Notes under the pieces: generated by a model
The model's database searches: none
Seen by the model: the letters and a program-made list of their open reading frames with translations, nothing else
What the model was told of the DNA's origin: nothing
Translations under genes and position numbers: made by a program
From: Hyphococcus sp.
Lineage (GTDB): Bacteria > Pseudomonadota > Alphaproteobacteria > Caulobacterales > Parvularculaceae
NCBI GenBank assembly: GCA_021604585.1
Contig: BQJG01000072.1
Location: forward strand, 1-16,116
Reading direction: 5' to 3'
Length of the DNA stretch: 16,116 nucleotides
Shown here: piece by piece, positions 1 through 6,746 of the stretch
How the letters are laid out: each line of letters opens with the position of its first letter
How positions within the stretch are numbered: position 1 is the first letter of the stretch

Positions 1-611
1 TGGGCGATGCGCTCAAGCTGGAACAGGCGCTCTTTCAGCTCGTTCATTTCGCGCGTCGACGGGCGCTTCAAGGCCAGGCGCCGGCCATGCGCGTTGCGCA
101 TGGTGCGGATCAGATTCATATTTGTCGGCGAGCCCGCCACAGTGATCCCGGCGCGCTTATAGGCGTAAGCTTTGATCTCTTTCAGCGAGCGTTTGACCAG
201 ATTGGGAAGTTCCAGATCTTCAAAGAAAATATCGAGAAATTCTTCCTGGGTTAGCGTGAACTGAAAATTGTCCTCCCCCTCGCCGGAATCGCTTGCTTCC
301 TTACCCTTGCCCCGTCCCGCGCCTTTGGGCGGTTTCTTGATCTTGTCGCCCGTGGAAAATTCCTTGTTGCCGGGATGCACCGCTTCGCGTGCGCCCTTGT
401 CCCGGTCATGGGAAAAGCGCGGCTCGCCGGTCGACTTCGACGGGATGGTGATCTTCTCGCCCTTGTCGATTTCCTTCATCGAGCGGTCGCGCAAGGATTT
501 GTTTACCGCGTCCTTGATCTGCGCCTTGGCGCGTTTCAGGAAGCGCTGACGGTTCCCGAGGGACTTGCCCTTGGGGTTCTTGCGCCGGTCGATGAAATGA
601 AACGTGTTCAT
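1..611 (-). CDS. yeaH: YeaH/YhbH family protein (DUF444), C-terminus cut by window edge
   Basis: Only the first 203 codons are in the window; the family is usually a little over 400 residues, so about half is missing. The N-terminus runs MNTFHFIDRRKNPKG and is followed by the NRQRFLKRAKAQI block typical of YeaH. A charged, Gly/Lys-rich low-complexity linker (about residues 70-115) comes next, then the conserved EEFLDIFFEDLELPNLVK region near residue 122. The von Willebrand A-like part expected in the second half is not visible. The start is the ATG at 611, chosen because it gives the family N-terminus; no clear Shine-Dalgarno precedes it. It lies 77 bp downstream of prkA on the same strand, the usual arrangement, with SpoVR often third. 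In enterobacteria YeaG (PrkA) and YeaH act together in stationary-phase and nitrogen-starvation responses. The same role here is inferred from synteny. Confidence 0.93.
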   Translation of the reverse strand, partial: MNTFHFIDRRKNPKGKSLGNRQRFLKRAKAQIKDAVNKSLRDRSMKEIDKGEKITIPSKSTGEPRFSHDRDKGAREAVHPGNKEFSTGDKIKKPPKGAGRGKGKEASDSGEGEDNFQFTLTQEEFLDIFFEDLELPNLVKRSLKEIKAYAYKRAGITVAGSPTNMNLIRTMRNAHGRRLALKRPSTREMNELKERLFQLERIA

Positions 612-636
612 AATGAGGTTTCAGGATGCCTGGATT

Positions 637-672
637 AGGGATTAGGTATATTTCACTAGTCCCCTAATCCCT
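637..672 (-). repeat. Perfect 10-bp inverted repeat in the prkA-yeaH gap
   Basis: AGGGATTAGG at 637-646 is the exact reverse complement of CCTAATCCCT at 663-672, with a 16-nt loop. The left arm belongs to a tandem of the 7-mer GGATTAG (632-645). In the prkA-yeaH transcript this can form a stem-loop between the prkA stop and the yeaH start. No U-tract follows, so a simple intrinsic terminator is unlikely. An mRNA-processing or stability element, or a copy of a dispersed palindromic repeat, fits better. Confidence 0.75.
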
Positions 673-688
673 CAAACCCAATCCCCCC
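661..688 (-). promoter_or_regulatory. Putative G-quadruplex motif directly after prkA
   Basis: Read on the minus (mRNA) strand there are four G-runs of 6, 3, 3 and 4 bases (plus-strand C-runs at 683-688, 677-679, 669-671 and 661-664). The loops between them are 3, 5 and 4 nt, which satisfies the usual G3+N1-7 pattern. The motif begins at the base after the prkA stop codon. It overlaps the right arm of the 637-672 inverted repeat, so quadruplex and hairpin should be mutually exclusive. The sequence match is certain; folding and function are inference. Confidence 0.55.
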
Positions 689-2638
689 TTATCCGGCCTT
701 GTTGACGCGCATATACCACTCGACAAGCCGGCGAACCTGACGGGCGGTGTAGCCCCGCTCAGTCATGCGGCTGACGAAATTTTCGTGCTTGGCTTCGGTT
801 TCGCTGTCTTTTTTCGAGTCGAAAGAGATAACCGGCAGCAAGTCCTCGACTTGAGAGAACATGCGTTTTTCAATCACGTTGCGCAGTTTCTCGTAGGATG
901 TCCACTTCGGATTCATACCGTCATTATTGGCCCGGGCCCGCAGTGAAAACTTCACAACTTCGTTGCGGAAATCCTTGGGGTTGGCGATGCCCGCAGGCTT
1001 TTCAATCTTTGAAAGCTCTTGGTCAAGCGTCGCGCGATCTAGCAACTGACCCGTATCCGGATCTTTGAAGTCTTGATCCTCGATCCACGCATCGGCGTAA
1101 GCGATGTAGCGGTCGAACAGGTTTTGGCCGTATTCGGTGTAGCTTTCGAGATAGGCCTTCTGGATTTCCTTGCCAATGAAGTCGGCGTAACGGGCCGACA
1201 GTTCTGACTTGATGAAATCGAGATACTGCTTCTCGGTTTCGTCCGGATATTGTTCGCGCTTGATGGTGTTTTCGAGCACATACATCAAATGCACCGGATC
1301 AGCCGCGACTTCGTCAGTGTCGAAGTTGAATGTTTCGGACAGCACTTTGTAAGCAAAGCGGGTCGAGATGCCGTCCATGCCTTCGTCAACGCCGGCGGCG
1401 TCGCGATATTCCTGCATGGTCTTGGCTTTCGGGTCCGTGTCTTTCAGTTTCTCGCCATCATAAACGCGCAGTTTGGAATAGAGGTTTGAGTTCTCATGTT
1501 CTTTAAGGCGTGTGAGTACTGAAAAGCGCGCCAACAGATCGAGCGTTTCCGGCGCACAGGCGGCGTTGGCCAGTTCTGAATGCGCCAGTAATTTTTCGTA
1601 GATGCTCTGTTCCTCAGTGACGCGCAGGCAATAAGGCACTTTGATCACATTGATGCGGTCGAGGAAGGCTTCATTGTTTTTGTTGTTGCGGAACTGATGC
1701 CACTCGCTTTCGTTTGAGTGCGCGAGAATGACGCCGCTGAACGGAATCGGCCCTAAAGCTTCGGTGCCGATATAGTTCCCTTCCTGCGTTGCGGTGAGCA
1801 GTGGATGCAGGACCTTGATCGGTGCCTTGAACATCTCGACGAATTCAAGAAGCCCCTGGTTGGCGTGGCATAGACCGCCGGAATAGGAATAGGCGTCGCT
1901 GTCGTTCTGGCTGAAATGCTCGAGCTTGCGGATATCGACCTTGCCGACCAGTGCGGAAATGTCCTGATTGTTTTCATCGCCCGGCTCGGTTTTGGCGATC
2001 CCCAGCTGCCGCAGCTTCGACGGGAAAATGCGCACCACCTCAAATTTTGAAATATCGCCGCCAAATTCGTCCAGGCGCTTCACCGCCCAGGGGCTCATCA
2101 AGCCAGTCAAACGGCGCTTTTCAATTCCGTACTTTTCCGCCAGCAGGCTTTTCAGTTCTTCAGACTGAAACAGCCCGAGTGGGCTTTCAAACACCGGGGA
2201 AATTTCATTGCCGGCTTTCAACACGTAAATTGGATAAGATTCCATCAGGTCTTTAAGACGCTCAGCGAGGGAAGATTTGCCCCCGCCAACGGGTCCGAGC
2301 AGATAGATAATCTGGCGCTTTTCTTCGAGGCCCTGCGCTGCGTGCCGGAAGAACGAGACGATCCGCTCGACCGTATCTTCCATGCCGTAAAAGCCCTCAA
2401 ACGCGTCATAGTGGCGAATGGTGCGGTTTGAAAAGATGCGCGCCAGCCGCGGGTCCTTTGAAGTATCAACCAGAGTGGGTTCGCCAATCGCCTTGACCAT
2501 GCGTTCGGCGGGAGATGCGTAGAGCATGTGATCGTCGCGCGCCGCGAGCAGATAATCGCGCAGGCTCATCGCCTCCTGCTTAAACTTTGTGTAGCTCTCG
2601 GAAAAAATGTCGAACACATCGAGGGTCTGGTCGGTCAT
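689..2638 (-). CDS. prkA: PrkA family AAA+ serine protein kinase
   Basis: The 649-residue product matches PrkA/YeaG in length and motifs. The N-terminal AAA-like domain has a Walker A P-loop GPVGGGKSS at residues 115-123. A Walker B-like stretch GLLEFVEMF lies near 262-270, a sensor-like AHSNESEW near 306-313, and FLDRINVIKVPY near 325-336. The family's kinase-like domain makes up the C-terminus. The open frame extends 19 codons upstream, but I start at the ATG at 2638 (MTDQTLDVFDIF), which gives the family N-terminus; the extension is Arg-rich and has no family resemblance. The Shine-Dalgarno is weak. PrkA proteins phosphorylate cytosolic targets during stationary-phase or starvation responses. 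yeaH follows directly, so they are probably co-transcribed. An intrinsic terminator ends about 70 bp upstream, so the promoter either sits in that short interval or transcription reaches prkA by read-through. Confidence 0.96.
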   Translation of the reverse strand: MTDQTLDVFDIFSESYTKFKQEAMSLRDYLLAARDDHMLYASPAERMVKAIGEPTLVDTSKDPRLARIFSNRTIRHYDAFEGFYGMEDTVERIVSFFRHAAQGLEEKRQIIYLLGPVGGGKSSLAERLKDLMESYPIYVLKAGNEISPVFESPLGLFQSEELKSLLAEKYGIEKRRLTGLMSPWAVKRLDEFGGDISKFEVVRIFPSKLRQLGIAKTEPGDENNQDISALVGKVDIRKLEHFSQNDSDAYSYSGGLCHANQGLLEFVEMFKAPIKVLHPLLTATQEGNYIGTEALGPIPFSGVILAHSNESEWHQFRNNKNNEAFLDRINVIKVPYCLRVTEEQSIYEKLLAHSELANAACAPETLDLLARFSVLTRLKEHENSNLYSKLRVYDGEKLKDTDPKAKTMQEYRDAAGVDEGMDGISTRFAYKVLSETFNFDTDEVAADPVHLMYVLENTIKREQYPDETEKQYLDFIKSELSARYADFIGKEIQKAYLESYTEYGQNLFDRYIAYADAWIEDQDFKDPDTGQLLDRATLDQELSKIEKPAGIANPKDFRNEVVKFSLRARANNDGMNPKWTSYEKLRNVIEKRMFSQVEDLLPVISFDSKKDSETEAKHENFVSRMTERGYTARQVRRLVEWYMRVNKAG

Positions 2639-2707
2639 GGTCACACGCTCACTTTTCACTCGTCTGGATCGCAGGCTCCGCCACTGGGCGGGCACCGCGA
2701 TTTGAAA

Positions 2708-2740
2708 TCAAAAAAGGCGCTGGATTATTCCAGCGCCCCC
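2708..2740 (-). terminator. Rho-independent terminator upstream of prkA
   Basis: On the minus strand GGCGCTGG (2737-2730), a 6-nt AATAAT loop and CCAGCGCC (2723-2716) form a perfect 8-bp GC-rich stem. Six U residues (2715-2710) follow immediately. The stem can extend by G-U pairs between three G residues (2740-2738) and the first U residues. It starts 9 nt after the stop of the 50-codon ORF at 2750-2902 and lies 5' of prkA. It therefore either ends an upstream transcript or acts as an attenuator in the prkA leader. Confidence 0.88.
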
Positions 2741-2749
2741 ACTTGCTAC

Positions 2750-2902
2750 TCACACAACTGCGCCGGCAAAGCAGGCGTCTTGAATATCGAACAACTTTCG
2801 TGTCGTTTGCGCCGTCATACACTTGATATGGGCTGAAACCGCCGTGAAGCAAGGACGGTTCACCGCCTCTTTGTTCGCTTCTGTGTGATCGCCGCCAATC
2901 AT
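2750..2902 (-). CDS. Small 50-aa hypothetical protein upstream of prkA
   Basis: An ATG at 2902 opens a 50-codon frame that ends at a TGA at 2750, immediately before the intrinsic terminator. I do not recognise the protein. It has three Cys (residues 18, 28, 44), two of them in a recurring x-C-F setting (RPCF at 16-19 and DACF at 42-45). It has no hydrophobic segment long enough for a membrane helix. Third codon positions are about 60% G/C (30 of 50 sense codons), plausible for a real gene here. A short GGGA (2909-2906) lies only 3 nt before the ATG, so the Shine-Dalgarno is weak. The main support is position: same strand as its neighbours, with the terminator placed exactly after its stop. 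It could be a free small protein, a leader peptide for prkA, or chance coding within a non-coding RNA. Confidence 0.45.
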   Translation of the reverse strand: MIGGDHTEANKEAVNRPCFTAVSAHIKCMTAQTTRKLFDIQDACFAGAVV

Positions 2903-3286
2903 GTTTCCCGCGCTTTAAGCTGTTGTCGCAATTCCTACCGTTTCGCCTTGTCCCGCCATCCCCTCGTGACGCCCGAACTACAACCAGGTTATAGCGACAG
3001 GCGTCTGCGACCGTATTCGGATCGCAAAATAAGGTTAACCCGAAGGCCCCTAACATTTCGTTTCGTATTTTTCGCTCGAGTGAACAATATAACATCAAAA
3101 GCGAATCAGCGCGACATTAAAATTGATCCGAACCCGGCCCAATTTTCGCCTCAATTAGGATTTGCAGAAACTGACAGTCTTGTTTGTGTTTACTCGATTA
3201 GAAGGTTCTGCCAATCGGAATGAAGCTTCAATGCTTGCGACGCGAGTCGTTAGCGCTTTCGTGCGCTGGCTGCCAAAATCTTCACA
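2903..3286. other. Gene-free stretch between small ORF and lysS
   Basis: I find no convincing gene in this stretch. Both strands have open frames (for example plus 2885-3223), but their products are Arg/Ser-rich, resemble no family and look fortuitous. The centre (about 3060-3130) is AT-richer than its surroundings, as expected for a promoter region. On the minus strand a weak sigma70-like pair TTGGGC (3142-3137) and TAATGT (3119-3114), 17 nt apart, could drive the small ORF with a leader of about 200 nt. An 8-bp palindrome GGTTAACC lies at 3033-3040; its TTAACC half resembles a CtrA half-site, but no properly spaced second half is present. Confidence 0.4.
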
Positions 3287-3310
3287 CATCATCAATAATC
3301 ATTGATGATG
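3287..3310 (-). terminator. Perfect 10-bp hairpin downstream of lysS
   Basis: CATCATCAAT (3287-3296) and ATTGATGATG (3301-3310) are exact reverse complements with a 4-nt loop, 30 bp beyond the lysS stop. The stem is AT-rich, and on the minus strand only a short interrupted U stretch (GATTTTGG) follows. It is a weak intrinsic terminator or a 3'-end stabilising structure; a protein-binding palindrome is also possible. The hairpin itself is certain, the termination role is not. Confidence 0.45.
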
Positions 3311-3340
3311 CCGGAACAACCCTGTTTCTATTGGGAAGGT

Positions 3341-4924
3341 TTAATGCATCAGCGCGTCATCGATCAATTTTGCAGTCGCGGCGGCGCCATATATTTTTGT
3401 GAACGGACCCATGCGCGGTCCCGCGGGTTGGCCAAAAACAACCTCGTATAGGCCTTTAAACCAGTCGCGGATATTCTCATAGTTTTGCGCCTTGCCGGCG
3501 TCGAACACCGCCGTCTGGTAGTCGTCTTCAGACCCTGCCTCGCCCATTTCTTTCAGGCGCGCCGACAGCATGGCAAGCGCTGCCTGTTCCCTGGCATCAG
3601 GCGGGCGGAAGGTTTTGTTCGGTTTGATAAACTTTTCAAAATAACGTCCGGCGAAGGTGATCAGCTCGTCGGCGGCGGCGAGCTCCTCAGCACTCGCGCC
3701 CGGGCGGTATTTCTTGATGAAACCGCGCAAAGTGGCTTCCTCGCCAGCGCCGCAAGCGCTGACGAGGTTAAGCAGCATGGCGAAGTTGGCCGGTGGCAAG
3801 ACGGTCGGCGGCTTGCCTTCGTGGATATGCCAGACCGGGTTGTCGAGGGCTTTGGCGCCGTCCTGTTCTGCATATTTCTCCAGATGCGCCCAATACTCAT
3901 CTGCGATTTTCGGGATGACATCGAAATAGAGCTTCTTGGCGGCCTTCGGGTTTTGAAACATATAGAGCGACAGGCTCTGCGGCGAAGCGTAAGTAAGCCA
4001 TTCTTCAATGGCGATGCCGTTGCCTTTGGTTTTAGAGATTTTTTTGCCCTGTTCGTCGAGAAAGAGCTGATAATTAAATCCGGCCGGCGGTTCGCCCCCC
4101 AGCGCCATAACGATCCGGTTTGAGAGGCGCACGGACTCGGTCAAATCCTCGCCCGACATTTCATAGTCGACACCCAGCGCATGCCAGCGTCCGGCCCAAT
4201 CGACTTTCCACTGCAATTTCGCCGCGCCGCCCCGGACTGAGGTGCGAATTTTTTGGCCGTCCTCGTCCTGATAGACGACCTCGCCTTTCGCCGCATCGAT
4301 TTCGAGCATCGGCACATAGAGCACGCGCCCCGTTGTCGGCGAGATTGGCAGAATTGGCGAATAGCTGGCGCGGCGTTCCTCGCCCAGCGTCGGCAGCATG
4401 ATCTCCATCACCGCTTCGTAACGCTCCATCACCCGAATGAGCGTCTCGTCAAACTTTCCTTCGCGATAGCAATCGGTCGAAGATACAAACTCATAATCAA
4501 AGCCAAACTGATCAAGAAAGGCGCGCAGTTTGGCATTGTTGTGGTGGGCGAAACTGGCATGGCTGCCCCACGGGTCCGGAACGACTGTCAGCGGCATTTG
4601 CAAATAACCGGCGAGCAATTCCTGGTTGGGGACATGTGGCGGAACTTTGCGCATGCCGTCCATGTCATCGGAAAAAGCGATCAGCCGGGTCTCGCGGCCG
4701 GTGAGCAGCTCAAACGCCCGGCGCACCATTGTGGTGCGCGCTACTTCGCCGAAAGTGCCGATATGCGGCGGACCGGATGGGCCGTAACCGGTTTCAAAAA
4801 CCACAGGCCCGTTATGTTTCACCTTCTCCATCCGTTTGATCAGATTTCTGGCTTCCTGGAATGGCCAGGATTTTGCGTCGCCAGCATCGTCAGAGGTGAA
4901 ATTCTTGATTTGATAGGCGCTCAT
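3341..4924 (-). CDS. lysS: Lysyl-tRNA synthetase, class I
   Basis: The 527-residue product charges tRNA-Lys with lysine in the cytosol. It is the class I (Rossmann-fold) enzyme of archaea and alphaproteobacteria, not the class II enzyme of most bacteria. The HIGH signature appears as PPHIGTFGE (residues 52-60) and the KMSKS signature as KISKTKGNG (295-303). The family blocks FSDDMDGMRKVP (84-95) and YEMSGEDL (254-261) are present, followed by the C-terminal helical anticodon-binding part. Length is normal and there is no break. The ATG at 4924 gives the expected short lead-in before the catalytic domain. It is transcribed divergently from the TerB-like gene across 137 bp and is followed by a hairpin. 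Confidence 0.97.
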   Translation of the reverse strand: MSAYQIKNFTSDDAGDAKSWPFQEARNLIKRMEKVKHNGPVVFETGYGPSGPPHIGTFGEVARTTMVRRAFELLTGRETRLIAFSDDMDGMRKVPPHVPNQELLAGYLQMPLTVVPDPWGSHASFAHHNNAKLRAFLDQFGFDYEFVSSTDCYREGKFDETLIRVMERYEAVMEIMLPTLGEERRASYSPILPISPTTGRVLYVPMLEIDAAKGEVVYQDEDGQKIRTSVRGGAAKLQWKVDWAGRWHALGVDYEMSGEDLTESVRLSNRIVMALGGEPPAGFNYQLFLDEQGKKISKTKGNGIAIEEWLTYASPQSLSLYMFQNPKAAKKLYFDVIPKIADEYWAHLEKYAEQDGAKALDNPVWHIHEGKPPTVLPPANFAMLLNLVSACGAGEEATLRGFIKKYRPGASAEELAAADELITFAGRYFEKFIKPNKTFRPPDAREQAALAMLSARLKEMGEAGSEDDYQTAVFDAGKAQNYENIRDWFKGLYEVVFGQPAGPRMGPFTKIYGAAATAKLIDDALMH

Positions 4925-5061
4925 GTCGATCTTTCAGCGTTATTTTGGTGACTGTGGTTTAGCGCCGTGCCGGGCTACGTCAATCTAGGCGGGGCGGTTG
5001 CTGTTTCTGCGCTGCACGGCTAGCTTCCGGCCAAGCCGAATAAATGCAAGGAGCTTGATTC
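4925..5061. promoter_or_regulatory. Divergent promoter region, lysS / TerB-like gene
   Basis: Both flanking genes start here, so promoters in both directions are expected. For lysS the best candidate is TTGACG (4983-4978) with a weak -10 TAAACC 16 nt downstream. For the TerB-like gene a weak pair TTGCTG / TAGCTT with 17-nt spacing begins near position 5000. A clear Shine-Dalgarno AAGGAG (5048-5053) sits 8 nt before the ATG at 5062. The promoter boxes are tentative; the region's role follows from gene layout. Confidence 0.4.
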
Positions 5062-5496
5062 ATGGCCGGAGGCCTCGCCAGTTTAACGCCGCAAGAAGCG
5101 GTAATCTATTTGATGGTTCTGTCATCGGCCTCCGATGGCGCCATTAAAGATGCTGAATTGCGCACTATTGGCCGGGTTGTGCGGTCTTTTCCGCTGTTTA
5201 CTGAAGCCGATGAAAGCGCGCTGGTCGAGACAGCGGAAGCATGCGGCGCTCTAATGTCGTCTGAAAGCGGTCTTCACAAGGTTTTGGAATCCGCCGCCGC
5301 GGCCCTGCCCGACCATCTTGGAGAGACCGCGTATGCGGCGGTCGTCGATGTGGTGACGGCGGATGAAAATCTCGATGTCACGGAGATTCGCGTTCTGGAG
5401 CTTATTCGCGATGCGCTCAGCATTGCCGATGAGGGCGCCGCCGCCATTGAGCATGCCGCACGTGCCCGTCACATGACTTTGGATGGCGCGGCTTAA
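5062..5496 (+). CDS. TerB-like (tellurite-resistance TerB fold) protein
   Basis: This 144-residue, all-helical acidic protein has no signal peptide or membrane segment. It carries two TerB-type acidic loops. The first is SSASDGAIKDAEL at residues 21-33 (Asp25, Asp30, Glu32), and the second is DVVTADENLDVTEIRVLELI at 96-115 (Asp96, Asp101, Asp105, Glu108). This duplicated pattern is typical of the TerB/DjlA-N superfamily, where the acidic residues can bind divalent metal. The start has a strong AAGGAG 8 nt upstream. A multi-pass membrane protein gene follows 36 bp later on the same strand, suggesting co-transcription. No other ter genes are visible, so a tellurite role is not supported. A cytosolic regulatory or scaffolding partner of the membrane protein is a guess. 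Confidence 0.82.
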   Translation: MAGGLASLTPQEAVIYLMVLSSASDGAIKDAELRTIGRVVRSFPLFTEADESALVETAEACGALMSSESGLHKVLESAAAALPDHLGETAYAAVVDVVTADENLDVTEIRVLELIRDALSIADEGAAAIEHAARARHMTLDGAA

Positions 5497-5532
5497 CGGT
5501 CTTCGAAACGAGAGACAGGCTGCCTCATACAC

Positions 5533-6744
5533 ATGTCAGCCACAAACCTTATTCTCATTGTCGCTTCGCTGTTGTGCGCCGGCATTTTATTTCATCCAAA
5601 ATTGTTGCGTGCGCCGCTTTGGCGCGCCACCGTAACCCCGCTCGCGTCAATTATCGGCTCGGGCTTTTTAGTGGCAGGTCCCATCCTAGCGCACGCCGCT
5701 GGCACAAAAGCGTGGCTCGCCATGTTGTCGCTTTGTGCGCTGGCGTATTTGTTTGGCGCGGCGATCAGGTACAATATTCTCCACGTTGAGCCAAATCTTG
5801 ACAACTCGCCGGCACGGTTTGTCGCCGGGCTTGAGCGGTTGTCGCAAGTGTCGCTATCGCTCGCCTACTTTGTTTCAGTTGCCTACTACATCAACCTGTT
5901 CGCCGCATTCGGCCTTCGGTTCGGTGATGTCGTCGATCCATTCTGGATCCGCACCGTCGCAACAGTCGTCATTTCGGCGCTCGGACTCGTCGGGCTTTCA
6001 GGCGGCTTAAAGATGCTCGAACGTCTCGAAATCGGCGCGGTGGGGTTGAAACTGTGCGTGATTGGCGGGTTGCTCGCGGCGTTGATTTTGGCGGGAATCA
6101 TTATGGCGGTGCAAGGCCGGTTTGAATGGCGCGCCCCAATTCATCCGCATGGATGGGAGGAGGTTCGCGTTCTCCTTGGCCTTGTCATTATGGTTCAAGG
6201 TTTCGAGACGTCGCGTTACCTCGGCGCAGAATACGAAGCGATTGAACGGGTGAAAACGATGCGTTGGGCCCAATGGATAGCCTCAGCCATTTACATTGTT
6301 TTTGTCTTGCTGATTACGAGCTACTTCAAGAACGGGCTCCCGCCGCAGGGTGGGGAGACTGCAATAATTGACATGCTGGCGCCTCTCGGAATGGCGTTGG
6401 GGCCAATGATCATTGTTGCCGCGCTTGCGTCGCAAATGTCTGCGGCGGTTGCGGACATGAACGGCGCCGGAGGACTAATTTCGGAATCGAGCGGCAGAAA
6501 GTTGCCGGTAAATTTAGGAAATCTCGTTACGGCGCTCGTTGCCATCCTCATTATCTGGTCGGCGGATATTTTTGAAATTATAACCTATGCGTCGAAGGCA
6601 TTCGTCATTTATTATGGCTTGCAATCGTTTCAAGCTGCGTTTGCGTCATACAAAAACGATAAAACTGTACTGACGGTCTTGTTTGGCATCGCAGTGCTCA
6701 TCGCGTTGATCGTGTTGATTTTTGCGATCCCGGCCTCAATATAA
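5533..6744 (+). CDS. Uncharacterised ~12-TM inner-membrane protein, APC/LeuT-fold-like
   Basis: The 403 residues are almost entirely hydrophobic segments, with about 12 helices estimated by eye (near 5-22, 35-54, 62-80, 104-128, 139-160, 168-192, 210-229, 247-263, 278-305, 328-345, 349-370 and 380-400). Helix 2 contains ASIIGSGFLVAGP, resembling the glycine-rich unwound substrate helix of APC transporters. QGFETSRYLGAEYE (222-235) resembles the APC helix-6 region. I cannot place it in a characterised subfamily, and the substrate is unknown. It lies 36 bp after the TerB-like gene, probably in one operon. The start ATG has only a weak purine-rich stretch (GAGAGACAGG) upstream. Its stop is 2 bp from the stop of the convergent SLC13 gene, with no terminator between them. 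Confidence 0.75.
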   Translation: MSATNLILIVASLLCAGILFHPKLLRAPLWRATVTPLASIIGSGFLVAGPILAHAAGTKAWLAMLSLCALAYLFGAAIRYNILHVEPNLDNSPARFVAGLERLSQVSLSLAYFVSVAYYINLFAAFGLRFGDVVDPFWIRTVATVVISALGLVGLSGGLKMLERLEIGAVGLKLCVIGGLLAALILAGIIMAVQGRFEWRAPIHPHGWEEVRVLLGLVIMVQGFETSRYLGAEYEAIERVKTMRWAQWIASAIYIVFVLLITSYFKNGLPPQGGETAIIDMLAPLGMALGPMIIVAALASQMSAAVADMNGAGGLISESSGRKLPVNLGNLVTALVAILIIWSADIFEIITYASKAFVIYYGLQSFQAAFASYKNDKTVLTVLFGIAVLIALIVLIFAIPASI

Positions 6745-6746
6745 AA

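Noticed and set aside
3033..3040. GGTTAACC palindrome as a CtrA site
   Set aside because: Only one half-site is present; no second TTAA at the required spacing.
2649..3098. 149-codon minus-strand frame spanning the terminator and the prkA leader
   Set aside because: It runs through the intrinsic terminator and into the prkA start in another frame, with an Arg/Gly-rich unlikely product; the shorter 50-codon frame fits the terminator position better.
2885..3223. 112-codon open frame on the plus strand in the gap upstream of the small ORF
   Set aside because: Arg/Ser/Phe-rich product with no family resemblance, antisense to the small ORF region, and no Shine-Dalgarno; looks fortuitous.
3485..4123. 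212-codon plus-strand frame inside lysS
   Set aside because: Antisense shadow of a clear class I LysRS gene; composition follows the reverse-complement codon pattern.
4253..4951. 232-codon plus-strand frame inside lysS
   Set aside because: Antisense shadow of lysS, as above; it also runs out through the lysS start.
5062..6744. Tellurite-resistance (ter) operon
   Set aside because: Only a TerB-fold protein is present; TerC, TerD or other ter genes are absent and the partner is an APC-like protein.
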